From: Eumeta japonica | Lineage: Eukaryota > Arthropoda > Insecta > Lepidoptera > Psychidae | DNA length: 64,000 bases | Direction of reading: 5' to 3' | NCBI GenBank assembly: GCA_005406025.1 | Contig: BGZK01000999.1 | Location: forward strand, 1-64,000 | In this document: positions 10,552 through 20,083 of the stretch, one piece after another | Position numbering within the stretch: position 1 is the first letter of the stretch | Layout of the letters: each line of letters begins with the position of its first letter | Notes under the pieces: generated by a model | The model's database searches: none | The model's input: only the letters and a program-made list of their open reading frames with translations | What the model was told of the DNA's origin: nothing | Translations under genes and position numbers: made by a program

Positions 10552-12350
10552 TCACATCACGAATAATATCGAACAGTAGCGAATAAATAAATCTAGTTCG
10601 ACCATTTTCCAAGAGATATCTATGGGTCTGTATATGGTGTGTGTGTGTGTGTGTGTGCGTGTGCGTCTGTATGTAACCTTCTCATAACTTTTGAACGGAT
10701 TAATGGATCGAAACGCAGTTGACGACATTCGGCAGGAATTCACTCAATTTAGATTTTCTAAAACTTTGGACTACGTTCGTCTGATAAATTTGAGTAATTT
10801 CAAAAATATTTTTTAGACAAAGGTTCTTTTGAAATAACTTTTAAACTACGCTACTGAACGGTACCAACATCTAATAAGCGTTTCTTCCTGAACATTTCAT
10901 GGATTGCGTCAAATTAAACTGCATAAAACTAATTTGTTCAAGAGATATTTTGAGAAAGTTCTTTTAAAAGTGTTTTTTTTCAATATTTTTTAAATTGCTC
11001 TACCGATAAATTTCAAAATCTATTTAGTTCTTCTCTTTAGAAAACAAAATTGATGCATTAAAATTGATTTATTTGTTTAAGAGATATTGTGGAAGCAAAA
11101 TTTTTCAAAAAGAGTTTTCTTTAGATTAACTCTTCAATTATTCTACCAATAAATTTTTAAATCAAAACAATTATTCTGTTTAAAAAACAACATTGATAGT
11201 CGTAAATTGCATCAAAATCGGTTAGTTTGTTCAAAAGATATTGTTAAGAAAGCATTCGAAAAAAAGGATTTTTTCAAAATAAATGGGAATAACTTGATGG
11301 ATTGATGTTTGGAACTCGACCATCTCTTTCTGTTTTTAGAACTGCATTGACTTCCGTAAAATAGATTAAAAGCCAACAACGCGTTCGAAAGATATAGTAG
11401 TTGCAAAATCAATAAAAAAGCGTTTTGTATTTGAACTTGACGAGCTCAAAACGTTTTAGGATTACATTTTGAGCTCAGAAAATTAGAAAAAGGCATTAAA
11501 ATGAATCTTTTGGGTGTAATAAACTCAATAATTTATTGCCGCTCTATTTTTGAAAGCATCGAGCTCAAAAATAGTAAAAAAAATCAGTGATGGCCTGCAG
11601 GGTCAACCGTCTATCAAATTTTTAAACCCAAAATCTCATAGGCAATATCTTTAAACTGAAGCAGCTTAAAGGCATATCAATAATTATCATAGCAGAAAGA
11701 TTTAAGAATTGCCTGCAGAGTCAACCGTTTTACACATTTTTAACTTCCCGCTAAAAAAAAATTGAAATTTTTCTAAAATTTTCGGAAAGTTATTAGTTTC
11801 ACTCCATTTTGTAAAAATCGAGTTCTCATCAGATCTCGACGTTCTGAGGGTCTAGGAAGCTCCCCTGATCATCCTTGAGATGATGTTCGTATGTCTATGT
11901 GGATGTGTGTATGTGTGGATGTATGTAAACCTCTTATAACTTTTAAACGACTTGACCGAATCAAGTCCACTAACGGCGTTCCAAAGAGTTTCACCAAACT
12001 TAGATTTCCTGAAAGTTTGGGTCGATTTGGACTGGTAGATTTGGAGATATTTTCAAAAAACGAAGAAAAATTTTTTTTTAAAAGTGTTTTTTTCAAAATA
12101 ACTTTAAAATGGCTTGACCGATCAATTCCAAAATCTAATCAGCTCTATTAAAAATACGTTGGTTGCCGCAAACCGGGTCCAGATTGGTTGATTCGTTTGT
12201 GAGAAATTGTTGTCGAAAGAAATCGAAACAAACCGTTTTTTTACTCAAAAAATCCCGTCAAATCCCGTATATTTTAGAGTGTTTTGAACTCGAAAATAGC
12301 GGGAAGTTTCAGGGTTGGCCTACAGGGTTAACCTATTTTTTTTATTGAAA
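10552..12350 (+). repeat. Microsatellite-cored repeat with degenerate ~155-bp units (copy 1)
   Basis: A (GT)n tract at about 10,637-10,665 is followed by 'cttctcataacttttgaacg', then several degenerate units. Each carries 'ttcaaaataacttt'-like, 'ctaccgataaattt'-like, 'agaaaacaacattgat'-like and 'ttgttcaaaagatattgt'-like motifs. A second module begins near 11,745 and has its own TG-rich core at 11,890-11,925 and 'cctcttataacttttaaacg'. It ends with 'gaactcgaaaatagcggg' and 'ggttggcctacagggttaac' at 12,288-12,335. Two more copies lie at 57,400-58,075 (inverted) and 62,400-62,940. Open frames inside are shadows of the repeat. Confidence 0.75.
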
Positions 12351-12606
12351 GCTCTCTGTCGCCCGCCAGTCAAGACACTAAAGTGTGATGTGTCTTAGTG
12401 TTGGTCGGAATTGTGTCTTGTTATTTGTATATGACGTTACAAAATTTGAATTTGCTTTGACCAAAATCAATAATCATTAGCTAATAATTAATTAATATTA
12501 GGTAACTTGTTTCTTATGTTACAATTTCTCTTCTAAGTTGAGTTTTAGTTTTTTAACTTTTATATAAACATTAGCGTATGCCCGCGCCTCCGCCTGCTTG
12601 TAAATA

Positions 12607-13873
12607 TAGGATCGGACGAAAAGTTTTTTCGTATCAAGTTGAATATAATTTTTCATAATATTTTATTTCATTTAATTATAATATATATATGCCATTTTGT
12701 TCAACAACTTTTTGCCATTTTGTAGGTAGTGACATTATCCCGTTGCTGCAGAAGTTTTGGGACGTTTGTTCAAAAATTTCGACAATAGTTTTGACCGTTT
12801 TCTCTTGATGTTAACCTAATACTACCTAAAAAAATTTGAAGAGCCGAAACAGGTAAAAATCTGATAGTGCAAGGCTATGTGGTTGATCCATTAACAGTTC
12901 CCAACCAAGCTCTTTCAATATTTACCGAGTGGCTAAAGATGTGTGTGGTCTGGCGTTATCATGGTAAAAAACTACAACCTTCTGTTGATCAATTCCGGCC
13001 GTTTTTGCTCTACTTCTTGCTTGAGTATTAGTAGTTGTTGATAGTAGAGATCTGAACTGATAGTGTTGTCTAGAGGTAAAGGCTCATAATGAATAATATC
13101 CTTCCAATTCCACCATACACATAGTATCAACTTTTTGCGATTTAATCCGGGTTCCGCTATAATATGTGGAGCTTGCTTGCCTTTTGACCATGATCTTTTT
13201 TGCCCTTTCTTGTTCTAGGCAATCCATTTTTCATCACCAATTCAGAAACAGTTCAGTTTTATAACGTTTTAATAGAGAATCGCAAATGAGTGCACGATTC
13301 ATAAGTTTTTTTTTCAATGAGCTCGCGTGGGACTCAAGTATCGAGCTTTTTCGTATATCAAGCTCTTTTTAAATGGGTCACAACTATTTTGTGGACAATC
13401 TCCAGCACTTCAACTATGTTATAAAAATTAATATGCCGAAATTCCCTCTACTTTTTCCAAAACCGCATCGACTTCATCAACCAGATCAACAAGGTCAACC
13501 AGAGCGATGTTCATGTTTGACATCAAAATTACCGGACTGAAAACGCATGAACCAGTTTTGTGTTCTTTTCACCGACACTGCATTAGTTCCATAAACGTTA
13601 CAAAATTTTTATTACGGCTTGTGTTGCATTTTTCCTTATTTTGTGAATAATAAAACTACAAAATGTATAGAATTTCTGCGTTAAATTCACTCACTTTGGT
13701 GGACAGAAAAAGAATAAAAAAATGGCAGGACACCGTTTTTTCTTTTTATCTTTTTTTTTTAAATGTTATCTATTTAATAGTAACAAAACTAGCCAGGTAT
13801 AAACAGAACAACCAAAGAGATTTTACTGCAACTTTTTACTTATAAATCATGAAAAAACTTTTTCCCAAGCGTA
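12607..13873 (-). mobile_element. Near full-length mariner with terminal inverted repeats
   Basis: TA dinucleotides at 12,607-12,608 and about 13,872 flank inverted ends. The left end is 'ggatcggacgaaaagttttt' and the right end, reverse-complemented, is 'gcttgggaaaaagttttttc'; both share the core AAAAGTTTTTTC. The span of about 1.27 kb is the usual mariner size. The left neighbour (about 12,575-12,605, 'gcccgcgcctccgcctgc') is an older repeat tail that the mariner probably landed next to. Confidence 0.85.
12640..13655 (-). pseudogene. Mariner transposase remnant (12.6-13.7 kb)
   Basis: Read on the minus strand, the relic shows 'GEKNTKLVHAF' (about 13,540-13,575) and 'VVVFYHDNARPHTSLATR' (about 12,934-12,987), the second catalytic Asp block of mariner enzymes. 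It ends in 'LPTKWQKVVEQNGIYI' (about 12,680-12,730), as in mariners of the kind domesticated in SETMAR. Stops and small indels interrupt it, and the expected H-P-P-Y-S-P-D-L block is altered to HSLALSD. Transposases of this family cut and paste the element at TA sites. This copy is inactive. Confidence 0.85.
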
Positions 13874-15240
13874 ATAATATATGGAGCTATTTACCCTGGC
13901 TTAAGCTGAACTTAGGAATTTGAAACATTATTACCATCCTGGTGCTATTTTACATTAGGACGTTGTTCGCTCGGCATGAAGTGAAGAGGTGTATATTTTA
14001 CTTCCGTCATTTTACTTTATTTATCTAATTGTGTAAAATAAATTAAAAACATGTAAAATAGTTGCTTTTGACAAGGAATTTTTCTTTCTGATCTTGCGAA
14101 AATAATTGTATATCTCAACTTAAATTTATAAAACAATTGGATTTAAAATTGTTTTTTTTTAAACAATCTTATATGAAATGGTCAATACTTTTTATTTTCA
14201 TTTGTAGTTTGTATTAATATCTAGCGCGTCGGTTTTTTACTTTCTAGTTTATGTTTGTATTTTTCACAAATTAATAAAAAAATATTTTTAAGATCGGTTA
14301 CTGATTGAAGCATGTTGTATGATGATCCTTAATAGTTTAAACAGCTCGGATTCTTAAATATTCACATCAATAATTTCAGCGGTTTTGATTTTTTATAAAA
14401 TGTTTCATCCCTTATTTTACTGCCCTTAGGGCTACTTTACCGAAAACGATTAATGTCATTATTTTTATTATATGTAATAAGTAGCCAAAATATACATTTT
14501 GACATAAATAGCTTTAACCCTTCTTTCACCTTTTCAGGGTTGCTTTGAGAAAACAATGTAAGTCATATGTATTTTTTGTTAAAGCATATTTCATGAATAG
14601 AGATAAAAACGTAGAATTAGTATTATGTGACCGTTTGAAAGATAACTTTATGGATTGTGACTTATATAAAATTTTCGTGTAGCTGCCACGTCAGACGCTT
14701 ATTGTGGTACTATACGAGAAAAGTTCTACCGCTTCACTAACTACCACAATACGCGTCTTGCCACCTCAATGATTTCTATACTACAATTTTATATGAGTAG
14801 CAGTGATACGCATAGATATCTTTTAACGGTAGTATAATACTTACGGACATTGTGCGCTTTTGTCTCTGTCCATGAAACGTACCGTTATAAAGATTGGCTA
14901 AAATGTAAATTTTATATCAATAGCTTTAGCGGTTCTAATTTACCGTACAAGATTTCATCCCTGATTTTACTCGCTACAGCGTTAATTTTAAAATGTAATG
15001 TAGGTAATTATTTTTCTATTGTTATGACTAACTAAAATGTTAAGTTTGATATATGTAAATATCAACGGTGTTGATTTTCAATACAGCCCTTTTCAACCCT
15101 TTGGAGGTTGAATTTTCAAAATTCCTTTTTTAGTGCTCGCCTAGGTTTTAAAAGGAATTTCTCTACAAAATTTAAAATCTTTAAACCCAGTAGTTTGGGC
15201 TGTGCGTTGATATGTCAGTCAGTTTATTATTTTATGTATA
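13874..15240 (+). repeat. Degenerate lepidopteran interspersed-repeat units
   Basis: Related stretches recur at about 14,375-14,440 ('ttttataaaatgtttcatcc'), 14,505-14,545 ('aatagctttaaccc'), 14,915-14,985 ('caatagctttagcggttcta') and 15,060-15,230. The last ends in 'cagtagtttgggctgtgcgt' followed by 'gtcagtcag', a tail found throughout Lepidoptera. The rest is AT-rich filler. No coding sequence is visible. Confidence 0.6.
14661..14797. repeat. Imperfect ~137-bp inverted repeat
   Basis: The inner arms 14,693-14,709 ('agacgcttattgtggta') and 14,742-14,758 pair with one mismatch. Further out, 'cttatataaaatt' (14,661) pairs imperfectly with 'aattttatatgag' (14,785-14,797). It could be a small foldback element or a folded non-coding transcript. 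I favour a foldback because it sits inside repeat DNA. Confidence 0.6.
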
Positions 15241-15649
15241 CAATATTGTCATCTTATTATCGTTTATGTCAACAAAAGTAGGCAAAATATTAATTCGAGA
15301 AAAACTACAAAAAGTCAAGTCCTAAAATAAAGCACTCTGGCATTGAGTAATTGCACACAACCCATATAATGAAGCACTGAGGGCCCGCGTCTGACTCAAG
15401 AAAAGGGTATTAGAGTGTAATTTCAGCGTTGGCGCTATGAATGACGAAATGTGTTTGTTGGGCACTTAGCATTAATTATGTCTTTATAAAAGGGCTTCTC
15501 TCGTTAGATGGGGGTTTAGAAAGCAAAATTACAGAAAAAAACTCGGAGGCTGTTTGGTCTGCCCAATGATGGTGTAAAAACACATCGTTCATTGTTTTTA
15601 CGTTTATAAATGGCATCTTTAAGGGTCACTACTTCAAAGGAAGAAAATG
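15241..15649. other. Non-coding spacer
   Basis: AT-rich DNA with a more balanced patch at 15,360-15,440. I see no motif or boundary. Confidence 0.4.
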
Positions 15650-16560
15650 TAACTCTTATAGGATCATTCGCGTGGTTGGCCGTCTGTCACAGCCAATATG
15701 CTCCGACCAATTGAGTTAACTTTTGGTATGTGCACACACACGCACACACACACTAGGGATCCAAGAAACGTGGAGAAAAGTTGGGCCAGTGCTTTGAGAG
15801 TAGCCAGCGCCTTTCCCACAATATCCGAGCAAGCAGTGTGTGTCATTTCTGGAATTTTATCTCTTAGAGTTCTAGCTGAGGAAAGACAGATTCTTTGCCT
15901 ACGAAAGAGTTCATCCGCACTGAGTGCCGAGGAACTCAGAGAGGAAGAACAGCAGAATAGTATATGCCGAAGGCAGCTACAGTGGGATGCTGCAAAGAAG
16001 GGTAGAGGGACGCATCGTGTCATACCCCAGATTGACGTTTGGCTGAACCGTAATCATAGCGAAGTCAACTATTATCTGACACAGATGCTGTGAGACATGG
16101 CTGCTTTCGAGCGTATCTCCACCGCTTCAAGCGCGATGATTCACCGGAGTAGTCATCCTGCCCAGGAGAACCAGAAGACACGGAGCACCTGTTTTTCGTG
16201 TGTTCCCGTTTTAACCTACAGCGTGGTCAATTGGAGACAATCTTAAACTAGAGAATCCAATCAGAGACACTTGTAGAAGCAATGTTGTCAACAAAAGCTG
16301 CCTTTAACACTACTAGCTCGTTTGCTACAGAAGTTGCTAAAGAAGAAGAGCAAGAGATAGCAACTAGAAGGAAGGAAGAATAACACCTTGGCTACCAGAA
16401 GGAAGAGCGGTAGCTCGATCCTCTCCACGCGAAGTAACGCCTAACGGCGGTTTCCGCGGGGATTAGAGGCTGGAGGAAGGGAGGTTTTAGTCGATACTGA
16501 CGTCTTGAGTCCGACATAGTCCAGGCGAAACATCTAAGCCTGTTGAATACGCAAATGTAT
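15650..16560 (+). mobile_element. R1-clade LINE, 5'-truncated 3' end
   Basis: The C-terminal part of an R1-type non-LTR retrotransposon ORF2 is preserved across two frames (15,763-16,093 and about 16,099-16,383), followed by a GC-richer presumed 3' UTR to about 16,560. A (CA)n tract at 15,735-15,752 precedes the clear homology. R1 relatives usually target rDNA, but this copy sits in unrelated DNA. It is therefore either a non-specific R1-clade member or a dead dispersed copy. Confidence 0.8.
15763..16383 (+). pseudogene. R1-clade LINE ORF2 C-terminus
   Basis: The first frame contains 'SALRVASAFPTISEQAVCVI', then 'GRGTHRVIPQIDVWLNR' and 'VNYYLTQML' before a stop at 16,091. After a frameshift, 'GCFRAYLHRFKRDDSPE', 'PEDTEHLFFVCSRF' and 'SSFATEVAKEEEQE' follow, ending at 16,383. 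The order T-H-x-L/V-I-P, then the H-G-x-F knuckle segment, then E-H-x-x-F-x-C is the signature of the region after the RT in R1-clade elements. A stop replaces the first knuckle cysteine and another follows at about 16,250. Confidence 0.85.
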
Positions 16561-17757
16561 TTCTTCCTCTATACAAAAACACACACAGACACACCATATA
16601 TATGGCTCATATACGAGCGTGTAACGTAATCAGGTGTAATTAAAAAAAAAAAATTCTTTATCTATAGATTGCAGGAACACTTATAAGAAGTCTGAGATAT
16701 ATGTAAGTCGTGCGATGGTCGGGGTCGGGCCACCCGGGAGCGGCGCCGTCAGTCGAGAATAAACTGTCGAAGGTACGCCCGTGCTTTTATTAAATCCAAA
16801 ATACCACAGTCTGTTGCTTGCTTCGTTTCGGTTCGTTTCACTGTCCAGTACAAACTAACACTCACTAAGTACGTGAGCATATACTTCGTGCTTAACAGTT
16901 GATTTTCTTATTTTTGGTTTATCGTAACAACAGCAACATGTACAAGCCTCGTATTTGACGGAGTCATAGCGCAAACTTAAGGAAAACAATAAATAAAAAT
17001 CAGTCAAGTATGAATGGTGCTCGTGCTAAGAATCGTAAATGAATGCATGAAAAGATTTTTTTTAAAGTGTTTAATATTAATATAGAAGGTTTGAGTGTGG
17101 AACCCTTGTTGCGCTAGTCCGACTTGCACTTGGCCAGTTTTTTTAATATACAAATTTAAAAAACATAAACACACAGTGGTGAAGCAAATAGAAGTGCATT
17201 TAAAATATCGCTTCTTATTTTATATAACATAAGCAATATAAAATTATTTAAAAAATGTTAAAATGAAAATAGTACACATTTAAGTCATATTTTAGGTATT
17301 AAACAAAAACTACAGATCACATAAAATTCTTAACATGCCAATAACTCATTTCAGGCGTACTGGTATGACAATATAGTTATATATAGCTACATGCATGAAG
17401 TTCGTGCAGATTACGCCGTAATGGCAATAAAACAAAGCTAATGATAAACGATCTGATAATACAACGTATCTGAACAAATATGCGGGTAGTAAAATAAAAC
17501 AGGGAGGGACTATTGGGAAAGAAGCACAAAATAAATCGGTCGTTCTTAAACCTAAAATTTAATAGTTATCATGCGTGGTTCTACCAAAGCAGAGATAAAT
17601 TATCTTTTTGTTTAAAAACAGATTTTTGTTAAGTACATTCATGTAGACTTAAATAAAAATTAAACTCGGTAAAACTATAAGTCCACTACTAGATTATGAA
17701 ATAAATTATAAGGGTACTTGCTTTTGATCAAGTTTTTGTTAGCGTCGATGAAAACTA
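16561..17757. other. Non-coding DNA with LTR-like patch and repeat-tail fragment
   Basis: A GC-rich patch at 16,700-16,790 ends in 'agtcgagaataaactgtcga', which resembles the polyadenylation part of an LTR but has no partner nearby. A fragment at about 17,095-17,145 ('gtccgacttgcacttggcca') is a minus-strand copy of a tail sequence common in Lepidoptera. The remainder is AT-rich. Confidence 0.4.
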
Positions 17758-17979
17758 TTAGCAAAAAGCACGGCTTTGTGATGGCTTTTTATGCCCTTCC
17801 AGTTGGGATGTAAATGCTTGCAGGATGTTCTCGCACCGACAGAGCTCCTGTAGTGCTTGGAACATGTTTACAGATGCTAATGCGGACGGCTTCTCTGCCT
17901 TGCAGTGCAGGGCCTCGATAGCTCTAACACTATCCCGAACATGATTACTGATTAATGACGCATTCGAGTGCGCGTGCAT
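17758..17979 (-). other. Unrecognised 73-codon open frame
   Basis: The minus-strand frame starts at an ATG at 17,979 and has balanced, protein-like composition (MHAHSNASLISNHVRDS at the start, 'FQALQELCRCENILQAF' in the middle), unlike its AT-rich surroundings. I recognise no family. It could be a small exon, a fragment of a mobile-element protein, or chance. No splice sites stand out, and the flanks are AT-rich non-coding DNA. Confidence 0.25.
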
Positions 17980-18312
17980 ATAACTAATTTATTTTAATCC
18001 AAGTCATCCATCATGTATAATGTACTACAGGGATATTAAATAATTTCAAAATAAAATAATAATTTTATATTTAGAAATATGTTTTAAGAGACATTTTTAA
18101 TAGCATGTCCTGTAAATTAAAAAAATATATTCAATGGATAATTCATTTGATAATTTTTATAAAATTTGCAACATCGCTTAATAAATATTAACATTTGTTT
18201 ATAAAAACTACACAAACAAAAAAAGCATTTACTCTATGTATAATGGTAAGTTATATAACGTATACAAAAATAGGAGTATTCATTTCCATATTTTGTGATC
18301 TAGATATATAGT
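17980..18312. other. AT-rich spacer
   Basis: No gene or repeat boundary is seen. The stretch is strongly AT-rich. Confidence 0.4.
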
Positions 18313-18367
18313 CTATTGTGTGAGGTGTTAATTCGCGGAAATCCATAACAGACGCTTGCCTGTAACA

Positions 18368-18396
18368 TGCAGCATATATATATATATATATATATA
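18368..18396. repeat. (TA)n microsatellite
   Basis: A run of alternating T and A of nearly 30 bp lies within the PLE-related locus. Confidence 0.85.
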
Positions 18397-18973
18397 TGTA
18401 TATGTCCTGTTAGTTTTGTAATTGCCAATGTATGGCATTAATATCATAATAACATATAATTAAAAAAAAAATTTTACCCATCAGACCACACATATAAATA
18501 CTTATTAAAACTGTCCAGCGATTTTATAATTAAATATTCTAGAAGTAAACACATCGATATTAACTCTGTACTTTATTAACACATGGCATTACTATCACAC
18601 ACATATCGATATATGTTTTATAAGTTCTATAATTTCCAGGAGATGGCGTTATTAATGTAATAATATTTTAATTGATATAGCATTACTCATTATTGATTTG
18701 CTTTTTATTAAATATATGTTTATGAAATGACATATTAAATATCAATAATTATCTGTCGATAACAAATCTAGGCATAAATTTATATTACTACCTTAAATTC
18801 CATATCTTGAAGAGTGCTAATTGTAAAGTATATGCTTGCCTGCAACATGTATTAACATGCAGCATGCAACCCACTGCTGACCCTCGAATCTGCCTCTCCA
18901 CTACGAATCTCTATCCAAATGATTGAATATTGATTCCAGAGGATTGACAGATATCGGACACATAAGCAAGTGT

Positions 18974-19536
18974 TACGAGGGGCGGCTGATAAGTCCGCGG
19001 CCTAAGGCATTAAATGAAAGAAAAGTACGAGTATTTTATTTTTATTTTTCAATATTGTCTCTCTCAAGCGAAATACATTTTTCACATCTGGTGTATAACG
19101 CCTTCAAACCGCCCAAAAAATATTCCTTTTCTTTGCAGTCAAAATGGCTTTCTACAGCCATCTTCATTTGATTGTCATCAACAAATCTACGACCACGTAA
19201 CTCCTTTTTTAAATTGGAAAAAAGGAAATAGTCGCTGAGAGTTAGATCTGGGTTGTGGGGTGGGTGGTCAATTTCCGAGAAGCCCGTGTCCTTCAGGGCC
19301 TGCCTCGAAACCCGTGCCGTGTGGACAGATGCATTGTCTTGTAAAAACAGCACCCCGCGCGATAACTTCCCACGTCGCTTCTGTACGACATCCTCTCGTG
19401 CCTGAGCCAATATATTCGCGTAATATTGGCCATTCATAGTAGTTCCCTTTGGCAAGTAATCAATTAGTAAAACACCTTCACTATCCCAAAAAATTGTCGC
19501 CATAAGCTTCGATGCCGACTTTTGAACCTTGAACAT
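18974..19536 (-). mobile_element. 3' half of a mariner transposon
   Basis: A TA at 18,974-18,975 is followed by 'cgaggggcggctgataagtc', a mariner-type inverted terminus. The transposase C-terminal half is read leftward from 19,536. The other terminus and the N-terminal helix-turn-helix half are missing: sequence changes at about 19,530-19,545 into the PLE endonuclease. The PLE therefore either inserted 5'-truncated into the mariner or a deletion joined them. Confidence 0.85.
19042..19536 (-). pseudogene. Truncated mariner transposase, C-terminal half
   Basis: 164 codons are open without a stop, from the internal ATG at 19,536. The frame contains 'ATIFWDSEGVLLIDYLPKG' (first catalytic Asp region), 'GVLFLQDNASVHTA' (second catalytic Asp) and 'IDHPPHNPDLTLSDYFLFSN', equivalent to the usual H-P-P-Y-S-P-D-L-A-P-S-D-Y block with substitutions. 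The DNA-binding N-terminus is absent, so it cannot be a working transposase. The uninterrupted frame suggests a fairly recent insertion compared with the other mariners here. Confidence 0.85.
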
Positions 19537-19882
19537 AATAATTGAAAATAATAAAAAATCTGGAACTTATAAATTAACTTGTGATGACTGTAAATCAATA
19601 TATATAGGACAAACCGGACGTTGCTTTGAAAAAAGATACAAAGAACATATTTCGGCCTTTAGAAATAATAAATCAGACAGATCCCATTTTGCTAAACATC
19701 TATTAGAAACCGGTCAAAAGCTTAATAATGATCACAAATTAGATGTCTTGCATGTGTGCGAGAAGGGGTTACGTTTGAATGTTTTCGAATCCTTCGAAAT
19801 TTTAAAACATAAAGACAATAATAATATGCTCAACGACCAAATTGACGTTTATAAATCGCCATTATTGGACGCTTGCCTGTAA
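19529..19882 (+). pseudogene. GIY-YIG endonuclease domain of a Penelope-like element (N-terminally truncated)
   Basis: The frame is open to a stop at 19,880-19,882 but has no native start; its first codon is TTG at the mariner junction. The core reads SGTYKLTCDDCKSIYIGQTG, with GTY (for GIY) and YIG correctly spaced, a C-x2-C pair between them, then R-C-F-E-K-R-Y-K-E-H with the conserved Arg and His, and a later H-F-A-K-H. This Cys/His arrangement is characteristic of endonuclease-bearing Penelope-like retroelements, where the domain nicks target DNA after an N-terminal RT. No RT is visible upstream. The domain looks intact, including C-terminal 'NDQIDVYKSPLLDACL'. Confidence 0.85.
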
Positions 19883-20083
19883 CTATTGGGGTAATGTTGG
19901 TGATGGTTAGTCTGTGACATTGGACAAGCATGCTATCGGTGGTGGTCTGTGGCTGCCTTAAGAATGTTTTCGTCGCTCTTTGACCATTACATGACAGCGG
20001 CCTGCCTAACGAGGTTGTGTTGGTTGTTTTAACGCTAAGGTCTACTATGGATTTCCTCGAATTAACACCTCACACAATACAAT

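Larger units (their letters stand above)
18313..20083 (+). mobile_element. Composite Penelope-like element locus with inverted ends
   Basis: The same terminal sequence bounds the locus in opposite orientation: 'attgtgtgaggtgttaattc' at 18,315 and its complement ending 'cctcacacaatacaat' at 20,083. Inside, left to right, lie a (TA)n tract (18,368-18,396), AT-rich DNA, a 120-bp block at 18,833-18,955 also found at 36,605-36,728, half a mariner, and a GIY-YIG ORF with 3' UTR. Penelope-like elements often carry terminal repeats and inverted partial copies at their ends, which fits. The order here is probably the product of nested insertion and deletion. Confidence 0.7.

Noticed and set aside
15698..16093. 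131-codon frame as a host gene
   Set aside because: The part after the microsatellite matches the C-terminal region of R1-clade LINEs, and the remainder continues after a frameshift.
16700..16800. Solo LTR
   Set aside because: 'gagaataaact' is suggestive, but I found no TG...CA boundaries, second copy or target duplication.
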